Shown one piece after another: positions 41,803 through 50,832 of a DNA stretch of 64,000 nt. Source of the DNA: Bryobacterales bacterium (GTDB taxonomy: Bacteria > Acidobacteriota > Terriglobia > Bryobacterales > Bryobacteraceae); the NCBI GenBank assembly GCA_947446025.1, contig CANFEY010000004.1:1-64000 (forward strand). The letters run 5' to 3'. The position numbers were made by a program, and so were the translations under genes. Below the pieces are notes generated by a model that worked only from the letters and a program-made list of their open reading frames with translations, was not told the DNA's origin and did no database searches. Numbering within the stretch: the first letter of the stretch is position 1; each line of letters begins with the position of its first letter.

Positions 41803-42813
41803 ATGAAAATCAGGCTGCTGACTGGTGTTGTCGCGCTGTTGCTGGCGGGTTGCGGGGGTTCTGCGCCTTCAGGAACGCGGGAAATCCGCATCCCGAAAGG
41901 CGCCGGCGGCGTGGGTTTTCTGCCGCTGCTGGTGATGGAGAAGAACCAGCTGATTGAGAAGCACGCGCGCGAGGCCGGACTCGGCGAGGTCGCCGTAAAG
42001 TGGATCGACCTGGGCGGTCCGTCCGCGGTCAACGACGCGCTGCTGTCTGGATCGGCCGATTTCACCGCTGCGGGACCACCCGCGTTTCTCACGTTGTGGG
42101 ACCGCACGCGCGATTCGGCTAAGGTCACCGGAGTTGCGGCGATCACCAGTTTGCCGATGTACCTCAACACCCGCAGCGAGCATCTGAAGCGCCTGGAAGA
42201 TCTCGACTCGCAGGACAAAATCGCGCTGACCGCGATCAAGGTGTCCATCCCGGCCATCGTGATGCAGATGTACGCTCGGCAGAAATACGGCGGCGAAGCA
42301 GTCACGCGCTTCGATAAGTACACCGTTTCAATGACGCATCCGGATGCGGTCGTCGCGCTGCTCGGCGGCTCAGGCGCGATCACCGCGCATTTCTCTTCGC
42401 CTCCGTTTCACCAGCGCGAGCGCAAGGACCCGCAGGTCCGCACGATTCTCACGTCGGACGAAGTGATGGGAGGGCCGGCGACGTTTACCATGCTCGCGGC
42501 GACCACTAAGTTTCGCGACGAAAATCCCGGGATCATTGGGGCTGTGATCGCGGCTCTGGATGACGCGAACGCGAGGATCGCGGCAGACCACGCGATGGCG
42601 GCTCGGTTGCTGTTTGAATCCTCTGGGGGCGGTGGACTTTCCGAGGAGGAACTCGCCGTCATCTTGAACGACCCTGCGATCCGCTTCACAACCACACCTG
42701 AGAACGTCATGAAGTTCGCCGAGTTCATGCAGGCCAACGGGTCGCTAGAGAACAAGTCAGCGGCCTGGACCGAGCTTTTCTTCCCCGAACTTCATGGAGC
42801 ACCAGGCAACTGA
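41803..42813 (+). CDS. ABC importer substrate-binding lipoprotein (nitrate/sulfonate/taurine type)
   Basis: This 336-residue protein has a lipobox LLAGC with acylated Cys17. The mature part is an NMT1/SsuA-like bilobal binding protein (KGAGGVGFLPLLVMEKNQLIEKHA, ALLSGSADFTAAGPPAFLTLWD, FDKYTVSMTHPDAVVALLGGSGAI). ATG 41803 is chosen for the lipoprotein signal; an upstream reading from 41686 runs through the divergent gene. It is the first gene of a three-gene importer operon, and its stop overlaps the ATPase start (TGATG). The ligand cannot be read from the sequence. Confidence 0.85.
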   Translation: MKIRLLTGVVALLLAGCGGSAPSGTREIRIPKGAGGVGFLPLLVMEKNQLIEKHAREAGLGEVAVKWIDLGGPSAVNDALLSGSADFTAAGPPAFLTLWDRTRDSAKVTGVAAITSLPMYLNTRSEHLKRLEDLDSQDKIALTAIKVSIPAIVMQMYARQKYGGEAVTRFDKYTVSMTHPDAVVALLGGSGAITAHFSSPPFHQRERKDPQVRTILTSDEVMGGPATFTMLAATTKFRDENPGIIGAVIAALDDANARIAADHAMAARLLFESSGGGGLSEEELAVILNDPAIRFTTTPENVMKFAEFMQANGSLENKSAAWTELFFPELHGAPGN

Positions 42814-43538
42814 TGCAGCCGCTGCTGAAAGTGGACGGCGTGACCCTTCAGTATCGGGTGGGCGAGAAGCTGGTCACGGCCACATATCGAGTGAGCTTCG
42901 ATGTGCTGAAGAGCGACCGCTTCGTTCTGCTGGGGCCTTCGGGCTGCGGCAAGTCGACACTGCTGAAGGCGGTCGGCGGATACCATGCGCCCGCGGAGGG
43001 CCGGATCGTACTCAATGGGAAGGCGGTCAGCGGACCCGGGCCGGATCGCATCTTTGTGTTTCAAGAGTTCGACCAACTGCTGCCCTGGAAGACGGTCACG
43101 GAGAACATTGTGTTCGCGCTGACGGCTTCCGGCAAGCTTGCGCGGGTCCAGGCCTTGGAACGTGCCGCGTCTTATGTAGAGAAGGTGAACCTCACGGAAT
43201 TCGCGCACGCGTATCCGCACACGCTCTCCGGCGGCATGAAGCAGCGTGCGGCGATTGCTCGGGCCATGGCGATGGAACCCGACATCCTGCTGATGGACGA
43301 GCCGTTCGCAGCGCTGGATGCGCTCACGCGCGTCCGCATGCAAGAGGAACTGCTGCAGCTGTGGGAGGACACGAAGTTCACGGTGCTGTTCGTGACGCAC
43401 TCGATTCCTGAAGCCATCCGCGTGGGCAACCGCATCGCGCTGTTGAGCCCGCATCCGGGGCAGTTGAAGGCGGAAGTGAACAGCCCTACGGATGAGGCTC
43501 GCGTACAGGAATTGCTGTTCGGTGGTGCGCATGCCTGA
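42813..43538 (+). CDS. ABC importer ATPase (SsuB/TauB type)
   Basis: This 241-residue ATPase has Walker A GPSGCGKST (41-49), Q-loop FQEFDQLLPWKTV, signature LSGGMKQRAAIARAM, Walker B ILLMDEPFAALD and the H-loop THS. QLLPWKTV is typical of the nitrate/sulfonate/taurine ATPases. It is translationally coupled to the binding protein (start and stop overlap) and to the permease (8-bp overlap). Confidence 0.95.
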   Translation: MQPLLKVDGVTLQYRVGEKLVTATYRVSFDVLKSDRFVLLGPSGCGKSTLLKAVGGYHAPAEGRIVLNGKAVSGPGPDRIFVFQEFDQLLPWKTVTENIVFALTASGKLARVQALERAASYVEKVNLTEFAHAYPHTLSGGMKQRAAIARAMAMEPDILLMDEPFAALDALTRVRMQEELLQLWEDTKFTVLFVTHSIPEAIRVGNRIALLSPHPGQLKAEVNSPTDEARVQELLFGGAHA

Positions 43539-44382
43539 GCGACCGGAGATCTTCCACGACATCGCGCCGCGCACGGATGTTGTGGCCCAGCCGCTCAGCA
43601 CGTGGCAGCGGATCTATGCAAGCGCAGCGGCTCGGAAGGCGGTGTTGCTAGTTGTTCTCGCGTTGGTGTGGGAAGTTTACGCGCGTCGACTGAATAATCC
43701 GCTGCTGTTTCCTTCGTTTTCGAGCACCGTGTCGGCGTTGTTTGAGTCGCTTAGCTCCGGCGAAATTCCGCGCGCTGCGGGGTATACGCTGCTGCTGCTC
43801 ATCAAGGGCTACAGCGCCGGACTGCTGCTGGCGGGATTGCTGACGGCGCTGGCCGCCGCCACACGCTGGGGGTCTGATCTGCTAGAGATCCTGACGTCGA
43901 TGTTTAATCCCCTGCCCTCCATCGCGCTGCTGCCGCTGGCACTGATTTGGTTCGGGTTGGGAGACGGCAGCATCATCTTCGTGCTGGTCCACGCGGTGGT
44001 GTGGGTGGTGGCGCTGAATACGTTCGCGGGATTTCGCGCGGTGAGCCCGACGCTGCGTATGGTGGGGCAGAATTACGGTCTCTCCCGTCCCGGCTACATC
44101 GCGCGCATCCTGATCCCCGGTGCGTTCCCGAGCATCCTCACGGGACTGAAAGTGGGCTGGGCGTTTTGCTGGCGGACCCTGATCGCGGCGGAGTTAGTGT
44201 TCGGCGTAAGCTCAGGCTCGGGCGGCCTGGGGTGGTTTATCTTCGAGCGCAAGAATCAGCTGCTGATTCCGGATGTGTTCGCGGGGCTGCTAACGGTGAT
44301 CGTGTTCGGGCTGCTTGTGGAGAATCTGATTTTCGGCACCATCGAGCGCCGCACGGTTCGCCGCTGGGGCATGCAGAACTGA
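43531..44382 (+). CDS. ABC importer permease (SsuC/TauC type)
   Basis: This 283-residue protein has about six membrane helices (about 38-55, 90-112, 130-155, 160-180, 205-230, 245-270). The EAA loop region SPTLRMVGQNYGLSRPGYIARILIPGAFPSILTGLKVG contacts the ATPase. ATG 43531 starts within the ATPase gene (8-bp overlap). An in-frame GTG at 43492 is less likely. It completes the importer. Confidence 0.92.
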   Translation: MPERPEIFHDIAPRTDVVAQPLSTWQRIYASAAARKAVLLVVLALVWEVYARRLNNPLLFPSFSSTVSALFESLSSGEIPRAAGYTLLLLIKGYSAGLLLAGLLTALAAATRWGSDLLEILTSMFNPLPSIALLPLALIWFGLGDGSIIFVLVHAVVWVVALNTFAGFRAVSPTLRMVGQNYGLSRPGYIARILIPGAFPSILTGLKVGWAFCWRTLIAAELVFGVSSGSGGLGWFIFERKNQLLIPDVFAGLLTVIVFGLLVENLIFGTIERRTVRRWGMQN

Positions 44383-44710
44383 ATGGGTGGTTGCGTTGGC
44401 CGCGAAATAACCCTGCTCTAGGAACTGCCTGGGTCATTGCGCTCACCTTGCCCCCGCCAAATTGCGCTGGCGTCCTTCGGGGGGCTACCCCGGCATTGGC
44501 CCTCTATGTGCAACAGAGCTTGGCAGCGATAGTTCCAGCCGGAGGCACACGACATGGAAATGGTAAGTTCGGGTTGTTCCAATAATTGCAGGGGATGCAC
44601 GAGTAACCACGTGCCCGCTAGCGCGGTGCGCCACGCACCAGTCGATGCAGTAACCCAGCGTCCTGGCCTGGTTCAAATCAAGTCCCCAGACTTGAGGATC
44701 GAAGGCCGCC
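44383..44710. other. Non-coding gap, nothing recognised
   Basis: This stretch of 328 bases after the importer has no supportable gene. A minus-strand frame is open over much of it but lacks codon bias, a ribosome binding site and homology I can recognise. No clear terminator hairpin with a T-tract was seen. Confidence 0.5.
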
Positions 44711-45133
44711 ATGAATCGTAGCTCCACGATGGCAAGCTGCGCGCTTGTTTTGGGTTCCTCCATCGCCATGGCGCAGAAGAAAGCACCTATCCCCGAGGAT
44801 TCGAAATTTATCGAATCTATCCAAGGACCGGATCTCTTTCGTGCCTATTGCGGCTCCTGCCACGCGGAGATTTTCGTAAGATCCGCCGGAGCGGACTTGA
44901 GCGACGAGGCCGCAGGACCTTTCCCTTTACCGTCTGCGCCGCGCAACGGAGGCAAATTTCCCTTCTTGAAGGTGCAGGAGATTATCGCTGGCCAGGCTCC
45001 CGTGGTCGTCAGCCACGGCAATCGTGAAATGCCAGTCTGGGGCCCGATCTTTTCTCAAGTGACCACAGACCAGGATTTCGGAACGCTTCGCGTTTACAAT
45101 CTAGCGAAGTTCCTGGAGACGTTACAGAAATAG
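44711..45133 (+). CDS. Small periplasmic cytochrome c
   Basis: This 140-residue protein has a signal peptide (to AMA) and one haem-binding CGSCH (LFRAYCGSCHAEIF). A probable distal Met lies in REMPVWGPIF, as in mono-haem class I cytochromes. YNLAKFLETLQK forms the C-terminal helix. It probably shuttles electrons from periplasmic dehydrogenases or DUF1592 proteins. It is convergent with the ankyrin remnant at 45149. Confidence 0.85.
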   Translation: MNRSSTMASCALVLGSSIAMAQKKAPIPEDSKFIESIQGPDLFRAYCGSCHAEIFVRSAGADLSDEAAGPFPLPSAPRNGGKFPFLKVQEIIAGQAPVVVSHGNREMPVWGPIFSQVTTDQDFGTLRVYNLAKFLETLQK

Positions 45134-45148
45134 GCCGCGCCGCGCGAA

Positions 45149-45437
45149 TTACGGCTTGGGAGCCGCGGCTGCGGGCAGAGCGCGGATCTCTTCGCTCTCT
45201 TTCGGGCTGGCATCGCGGCGCGGAATGGGTCCGTTTGGTCCTGCTTCGGTTGCGCTCACAGGTCCTCGGACTTCCTTGACGGCGGCTTCCAGAACCTCAA
45301 TGGCTCTGCGGCCCTTGAGATCGCGAAGTTCGGTGTTGATGCCGTGCGCTACCAGGTACGCCACGCCCCGGTCTTGTAACAACGCGATTGCGCCCGTGAG
45401 AAACGATGAGCGCGCTCGCGGATGCCAGACGTTTCAT
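45149..45437 (-). pseudogene. Degenerate ankyrin gene remnant at the end of the large operon
   Basis: An ATG at 45437 (MKRLASASAL) lies 10 bp after the stop of the ankyrin gene upstream, but its frame does not continue usefully. After a +1 shift within about 12 codons the sequence reads FLTGAIALLQDRGVAYLVAHG, then ELRDLKGRRAIEVLEAA and a tail SEEIRALPAAAAPKP. That resembles the last ankyrin repeat and cap of the neighbouring exported ankyrins. Most of the repeat array is missing. It is best explained as an internally deleted, frameshifted fourth ankyrin gene of the operon. Confidence 0.45.
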
Positions 45438-45447
45438 ACCTTGAAAC

Positions 45448-47106
45448 CTAGCGGCCTGGGGCGGCCGGAACAGGGATTCCCTTGGCCTTCATGAGGGACT
45501 CCAGCAGGGCCACTGTTTTGGGGAAGGCATCCGCGCCGCCGCGAAGGCCGCCCGCGCCGCGAGCCACTTCGTAGGGAGTGCGGCCGTTGACGTCTTTGGC
45601 AGTCAGGTCGGCTCCGTTGGCCACAAGGAACTCGATGAAGCTATCGAAGCCATGTTCGGCGGCACCGTGAAGCGCGGTCTGATTGGGAACGGCGTTGACG
45701 CTCGGCATCTGGCTGCCGCGCCGGAAGACTTGGGCGATCCGGGCCGATGCGCTGTCATCCGCTAGTGCAACCGGCTTGGCGGCGGCAGCAGCAGGCGCTC
45801 CGCCCCCACGTCCACCACCCGCGCCCCCGCGGTCGATCACGGAATGGGCGTTGACGTTGGTCCCGGCTTTGATCAAGAGAGCCATGGTGGCCAGCACGCC
45901 TTCGTCAGTGCGCTGGCGGCCACGCGTCGCGCGTGCGCCGAAATCGACACCCGCGGCGGCCATCAACGGTGTGATGCCTTCCTTGCTGGGGAGGTCCACC
46001 AGAGCTTTGTATTCGAGCAGCAGCGCCGTGAACTTGTCATCGCCGCCGCGCGCCGCGCGCAGCAGAGGCGTGGCGTTTTGCGCCAGCATGCCGTCGCCAC
46101 CGCGATCCTGCGGCACGTCGCGGTACGGCGGACGCCGCTTCAGCTGGATGTTCGGGTTCGCGCCCTTCTCCAGCATCATGCGCCCGACGTCGACGGCGGT
46201 GCGTTTGTCGATGCTCGGAATCACGGCGATCGCGCCATTGCCCTTCATCGGCAACGTGCTCACGTCAGCGGCCATATACACCGGGGAACGCCCGAAGATG
46301 TCCCACTTGTCGAGGTCGGCACCGTCCTTTACCAGCACAGCGGCGGTGTCGAAGTGCATGTTCGCCAGGGCGAGCAGTAGCGGGGTTTCGCGGTCCGGAT
46401 CCTCAGAATCGGGGTCGGCACCGGCCGCCAGCAAGTTCGCCACGCAAGCCGTGCACCCTTCGCGCGCGGCATAGTGGAGTGCGGTGAAACCGCCTTTATT
46501 CATGTCTTTCGGGCGCGGTTCCTGGATGATTTTGCGCTCCCACTGATTGATCTTGCCGTGCGCGTTCAGATCCGCGCCTTTGGAGGCGAGGAACTTCACC
46601 ATCTCGGCCTGACTCTGCGCGGCGGCCCACATCAGCGCGCTCTGTTGGCCCCAACCTTCCTTGGCGTTGATGTCCGCCCCCGCGTCCAGCAGTGCCTTGG
46701 CGGCGTCCACTTTGCCGCTGCGTGCGGCAGCCAGAATCGGAGTTTCCCCGTCCAGATTCTTGAAATTTGGATCGGCACCGGCTTTGAGTAGAGCATCAAT
46801 CACGGGCGCGGAGCCGATGATCGCCGCCTCAGTTAGAGCGGAGGTGCCGAGTTGATTCTTCAGCTTGACGTTCGCCCCGGCCTTGATCAGCGCTTTGACC
46901 AAGTCGAGGTCGTCGTTCGCCGCGGCGTACATGATCGCGGTAGCGCCGTCGGCGCCGGTCGCGTTGACGTTGGCACCCTTGGCGGCCACCAGACGGATAG
47001 CGGCGGCATGGTCGCCTGCTTCCGCCGCGTCGAGCAGCGAAGGATCGGACGCCCACATCCTGGCGGCACCTGCCAGCACGATTGCGACTGCTGCTAACTT
47101 GCGCAT
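45448..47106 (-). CDS. Exported ankyrin-repeat protein, last intact gene of the large operon
   Basis: This 552-residue protein has a signal peptide (MRKLAAVAIVLAGAARMWA). Ankyrin repeats start SLLDAAEAGDHAAAIRLVA and continue TAIMYAAANDDLDLVKALI, TPILAAARSGKVDAAKALL, SALMWAAAQSQAEMVKFLA, TALHYAAREGCTACVANLL and others, about ten in all. A Gly/Ala-rich insert lies near residues 430-450. ATG 47106 is 1 bp after the stop of the DUF1552 gene and starts the signal peptide; the longer reading to 47163 lies inside DUF1552. It is probably a binding scaffold for its operon partners. Confidence 0.87.
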   Translation of the reverse strand: MRKLAAVAIVLAGAARMWASDPSLLDAAEAGDHAAAIRLVAAKGANVNATGADGATAIMYAAANDDLDLVKALIKAGANVKLKNQLGTSALTEAAIIGSAPVIDALLKAGADPNFKNLDGETPILAAARSGKVDAAKALLDAGADINAKEGWGQQSALMWAAAQSQAEMVKFLASKGADLNAHGKINQWERKIIQEPRPKDMNKGGFTALHYAAREGCTACVANLLAAGADPDSEDPDRETPLLLALANMHFDTAAVLVKDGADLDKWDIFGRSPVYMAADVSTLPMKGNGAIAVIPSIDKRTAVDVGRMMLEKGANPNIQLKRRPPYRDVPQDRGGDGMLAQNATPLLRAARGGDDKFTALLLEYKALVDLPSKEGITPLMAAAGVDFGARATRGRQRTDEGVLATMALLIKAGTNVNAHSVIDRGGAGGGRGGGAPAAAAAKPVALADDSASARIAQVFRRGSQMPSVNAVPNQTALHGAAEHGFDSFIEFLVANGADLTAKDVNGRTPYEVARGAGGLRGGADAFPKTVALLESLMKAKGIPVPAAPGR

Positions 47107-47107
47107 T

Positions 47108-48394
47108 TTAGACCTCCGAGAGTCCGCTGACGCTATCCCCGATGGACGCCACCGGGATTTCATTGCGCTGCAGCAGCGTGAGCAGCAGGTCCGCGTGGCG
47201 CGAATCCTGCGGATACTTCACGTGCTGCCCGCCCTTGATCTTGCCGCCCGCGTGGCCCAGGATCACCGACGGAAGCGGATCGTTGTTGTGACGGTCGCTG
47301 TTGCTCATGTCACTGCCGAACAGGATGGTGGAATGATCCAGCACCGTACCGGAACCTTCCTTCGCGGCTTCCAGCTTCTTGACAAAACCCGCGAACACTT
47401 CGGTGTGGTACTTCTGAATCTGCACCAGCTTGTCCATCTTCTGGGGATTGTTGCCGTGATGCGACAGCGGATGCCAGCCTTCGGAAATGCTGAGGTTCGT
47501 ATAGGTACGCATGCTGGCCTCCCGATCAAGAGAGATCGAAACAACACGCGTGATGTCGGCCTGGAAGGCCAAGGCCATTAGATCGAACATCAACTTGAAG
47601 TACTCGGTGAGATCGTTCGGGGTGCCCACCGGCGCATCCGGGATGCTGAGGGCGCTGTTGTCGGCCTTGGCGGCCATCTGCACGCGGCGCTCGATTTCGC
47701 GCACGGAGTCCAGATAATCGCTCACCACGGCGCGGTCCTTCACGCCGAGGCTGGCATTCAGGCGCTGGGCCTGGGCCTGTACCCGATCCAGAATGCTGCC
47801 GGTTTCCACCAGAATCTGGGCGCGTTCCTTATCCGTGTCGCCCTGGCCGAAGATCTTCTGGAATACCGAGCGCGGGTTGCTTTCCTGCGGCAGCGACTGC
47901 GTGGGCGTGCGCCACGACATGCGCGCGCTGCCCGACCCCACAGCCAATTCCAACGATGGAAGCCGCGTGTCTTGCCCGATGTGACGGACGGCCAACTGGT
48001 CGCAGCTGACGCCCGAATCCGGGCCGGCCTTGCCGAAGTCGAACGGCTTGACGCAGGTCAGCCAGCCTTGTTCGATGTAGCCGTGCGGCTCGTTAGTCTC
48101 GGCGGGCTTGTTGCGCAGGCCGGAGACAATGGTCATGTGCTTCTTGAACGGCTCCAAAGGCTTCAGGACATCCGTTACGATGAAGTCCGAGCCGGTTTCC
48201 TTGGGTGACCATCGGTCCATGATCGCGCCGTGCGGGAAGCCGATAAATCCGAAGCGTTTAGGAGTCTTGCCTGCGAGGGTCTGCGCCATCGCGGTTCCGG
48301 CGGGGAACATGGATTCAAGGAGCGGCAGCCCGATGGTGGCTCCGATTCCCTGCAACACTGTACGGCGATCAACGTGCTTTTTGCTCAAAAACAT
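47108..48394 (-). CDS. DUF1552 family secreted protein, copy 3
   Basis: This 428-residue protein has a Tat-like signal (VDRRTVLQGIGATIGLPLLESM). The family core shows FGFIGFPHGAIMDRWSP, NPRSVFQKIFGQGDTDKER and DHSTILFGSDMSNSDRHNNDPLPSVILG near the C-terminus. It starts 18 bp after the DUF1592 stop and ends 1 bp before the ankyrin start. Enzymatic activity is unknown. Confidence 0.87.
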   Translation of the reverse strand: MFLSKKHVDRRTVLQGIGATIGLPLLESMFPAGTAMAQTLAGKTPKRFGFIGFPHGAIMDRWSPKETGSDFIVTDVLKPLEPFKKHMTIVSGLRNKPAETNEPHGYIEQGWLTCVKPFDFGKAGPDSGVSCDQLAVRHIGQDTRLPSLELAVGSGSARMSWRTPTQSLPQESNPRSVFQKIFGQGDTDKERAQILVETGSILDRVQAQAQRLNASLGVKDRAVVSDYLDSVREIERRVQMAAKADNSALSIPDAPVGTPNDLTEYFKLMFDLMALAFQADITRVVSISLDREASMRTYTNLSISEGWHPLSHHGNNPQKMDKLVQIQKYHTEVFAGFVKKLEAAKEGSGTVLDHSTILFGSDMSNSDRHNNDPLPSVILGHAGGKIKGGQHVKYPQDSRHADLLLTLLQRNEIPVASIGDSVSGLSEV

Positions 48395-48412
48395 GGGGCG
48401 TCTCCTTGAAGC

Positions 48413-50824
48413 TTACTTGCTGGCACTCTGCGCCGGTTCCGGTTTCGGTACGCGGCGCATTTTGAACTGGTCTGTCTTTACCACCGCTTCCACGATGGCG
48501 GAAAATTTGTAGTCTTTGGCGGCTGTTTCCCGCGCGATTCTGCGCACGGTCGGCATGTCGTAGTATTGGCGTTCGCGGCCCATCGAGTAGGTCAACAGGC
48601 CTTCCACGAAAGTCTCCGCGAATTCGTTGGGATGGCGGAGCAACGCGGCCCGGAGGTCATCCGGTCCCTTGATCGGCGTGCCGTCCGGCAACACGCCGGC
48701 GGAGTCGATGTCGGTGCCGGCGAAGCGGTCGCGCTCGCGCCACATTCCGGTGGCGTCGAAGTTCTCAAGCGCAAAGCCCAGCGGATCCATCACTGCGTGG
48801 CAGGCCGCGCAGGTCGGACTCGCGCGGTGCGCGGCCATCAACTCGCGAACGGTGCGCGCCTTCTGCGTGCCGATGTCTTTGTCATTCAGCGCCGGAACGT
48901 TCGGCGGCGGATTGGCCGGCGGCACACCCTGGATGTAGCCCAGGATGAATTTCCCTCGCAGCACGGGAGACGTCCGATTCGGATAGGCGGCAGCCATCAG
49001 GATGGCTCCCTTGCCCAGCAGGCCCCAGCGCACGGAGTTCTTCAGCTCCACGCGGCGGAACTGGTCGCCCTTCACGTCCGTGATGCCATATTGCAGCGCT
49101 AGGCGTTCGTTCAGGTAGGTATGATTGGCGCGCAGCAGGTCGACTACGTTGCGGTCTTCGCGGAAGATGCTGTCGGCGAACAGCGTCAGTTCCATGCGGA
49201 AGTCCTGCCGCGGATCGAGGCGGCCAGAGGCGTTGGGGAACACATCGTTGTCCGGAACAATCGCGTCCAGCCGCGACATGTCGAGCCACTGGTGCACGAA
49301 ATTGCCAGCCAGCGATTTCGACCGGGGGTCGGCCAGCATGCGTTGCACTTGCTTATCGAGCGTTGCTTGATTCTTGAGTTGATTCTTGATCGCCAAGTCC
49401 AGCAGTTCTGCGTCAGGAATCGAGTTCCACAGGAAGAACGACAGCTTGCTGGCGAGTTCCAGATCGGTGACCTGATACTTGTCGCCTGGCTTCAGCCCCG
49501 CGGGGACGCGCTCACCGCGATACAGGAAGAACGGATTCGCCAGGATGCCCGTGACCCCGGCGCGAATGCCGGAATCAAAGCCGCCGAGCTTCACGCCATC
49601 AGCGTAGTACTGCATGATGTCGGTGACGTCGTCGTTCGTGACAGGACGCCGATAGGCCAGCTTGATCAGGTTGGAGAAGATCTCCTTCGCGCAGACTTCC
49701 GGAGTCTTGGTCTTGTCCTTGTCGGGGTGGCAGATGAGGATTTTGTCACGGCTCGGCGTGGGGCTGAGGCCCTTGACGTCGAACGGCCCCAGCAACTGGA
49801 ATCCACTCACGCGGTACAGGCGATCCTGGCCGCCGCCGGGGGAAAACATCTGAATCTGATCGTCGGATTCGGCGAAACTCTGCCGACGGAACGTAACGCC
49901 GATCTTGTGCGGTCCCGCGGTCGCCTGGAACTTGATGTTCTTCAAGCGCGCATTCACGCGGTCAAGCGCGCCGCTCTGCACCTGATCGTACAGCTTGTTG
50001 TCTTCCTCGCCGCCGATGATCGCTTCGTAGACGATCTTGTTGTCGTAGGTGACGACCAGCGGGTTTTCGTACTCCATCCCATTGCCCCAGATGTGCGAGG
50101 CCATGTCATTGATGTTGATGCGGTATTCGCCGTCGGCGGGCAGGTCCACCTTCGCCAGGATGCCGCCGCGGGTTCCCAGGGGCAGTCCGGGAACATGGGT
50201 CACCTGATTGCCGGGAGCCGGCCGGAAGGACCAGCCCTGCGCCCGGGCATCCCCATTGCCCATCGCTTTCGCCGCGACGTTGCGGGCGGCGCTGACGTAC
50301 TGCTCAATGAACGAGGGTGAAACTTGCAGCGCGGAGGCGATGTTGTCGAAGCCCTGCGCGACGTCGTCCTGCGGCAGCAAGTCGGCACCGATGACTTCCA
50401 CTTTGAGCAGATCGAGGACCGCGTTTTCATACTCCTTGCGATTCAAGCGATGCAGCACCACCTTGTCGGTGATGTGCTCCTGCGTGGAAACCTTGTCGAG
50501 CGAAGTTTCCAGGAACGTCACCAGTGCGTCCACCGCTTTGCCGCTCGGCTGGGGCGCATTCGGAGGCGGCATCACGCGGCCACGCAGCTTGCGCGCGGCT
50601 TTCTCAAACAGTTCGGGGTTTTTCGCGATGCCCGCCGCCGTGATGTTTTCGAGAACGATCCCGCCGGTCTTGAGTCTTTCGCTGTGGCAACCCGTGCAGT
50701 ATTGCTTGATCACCGCCAGGTTCGGGTCCGCCGCCGGGGCCTGGCTAGGCGATGGAACGGCATAGAAGCCCACCAAACCGATGGCGGCAATTACGGGAAT
50801 CGAGTTTCTAATAAGTCGCGTCAT
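48413..50824 (-). CDS. DUF1592 multidomain c-type haem protein, copy 3
   Basis: This 803-residue protein has a Sec signal (residues 1-29), haem motif CTGCH (43-47), DUF1587 (LHRLNRKEYENAVLDLLKVEV), a beta-sandwich ending GPHKIGVTFRRQSF, DUF1592 (VTDLELASKLSFFLWNSIPDAELL), DUF1588 with CAACH (672-676, AVMDPLGFALENFD) and DUF1585. ATG 50824 lies 8 bp after the MBL stop. The same frame is open far upstream (to 51376), but that part is an arginine-rich shadow of the MBL gene. There is no extra domain. Confidence 0.9.
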   Translation of the reverse strand: MTRLIRNSIPVIAAIGLVGFYAVPSPSQAPAADPNLAVIKQYCTGCHSERLKTGGIVLENITAAGIAKNPELFEKAARKLRGRVMPPPNAPQPSGKAVDALVTFLETSLDKVSTQEHITDKVVLHRLNRKEYENAVLDLLKVEVIGADLLPQDDVAQGFDNIASALQVSPSFIEQYVSAARNVAAKAMGNGDARAQGWSFRPAPGNQVTHVPGLPLGTRGGILAKVDLPADGEYRININDMASHIWGNGMEYENPLVVTYDNKIVYEAIIGGEEDNKLYDQVQSGALDRVNARLKNIKFQATAGPHKIGVTFRRQSFAESDDQIQMFSPGGGQDRLYRVSGFQLLGPFDVKGLSPTPSRDKILICHPDKDKTKTPEVCAKEIFSNLIKLAYRRPVTNDDVTDIMQYYADGVKLGGFDSGIRAGVTGILANPFFLYRGERVPAGLKPGDKYQVTDLELASKLSFFLWNSIPDAELLDLAIKNQLKNQATLDKQVQRMLADPRSKSLAGNFVHQWLDMSRLDAIVPDNDVFPNASGRLDPRQDFRMELTLFADSIFREDRNVVDLLRANHTYLNERLALQYGITDVKGDQFRRVELKNSVRWGLLGKGAILMAAAYPNRTSPVLRGKFILGYIQGVPPANPPPNVPALNDKDIGTQKARTVRELMAAHRASPTCAACHAVMDPLGFALENFDATGMWRERDRFAGTDIDSAGVLPDGTPIKGPDDLRAALLRHPNEFAETFVEGLLTYSMGRERQYYDMPTVRRIARETAAKDYKFSAIVEAVVKTDQFKMRRVPKPEPAQSASK

Positions 50825-50832
50825 TTTGATTC

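Noticed and set aside
44485-44769. Minus-strand ORF of 94 residues in the gap after the ABC importer
   Set aside because: It overlaps the signal peptide region of the cytochrome c gene and has no ribosome binding site or recognisable motif.
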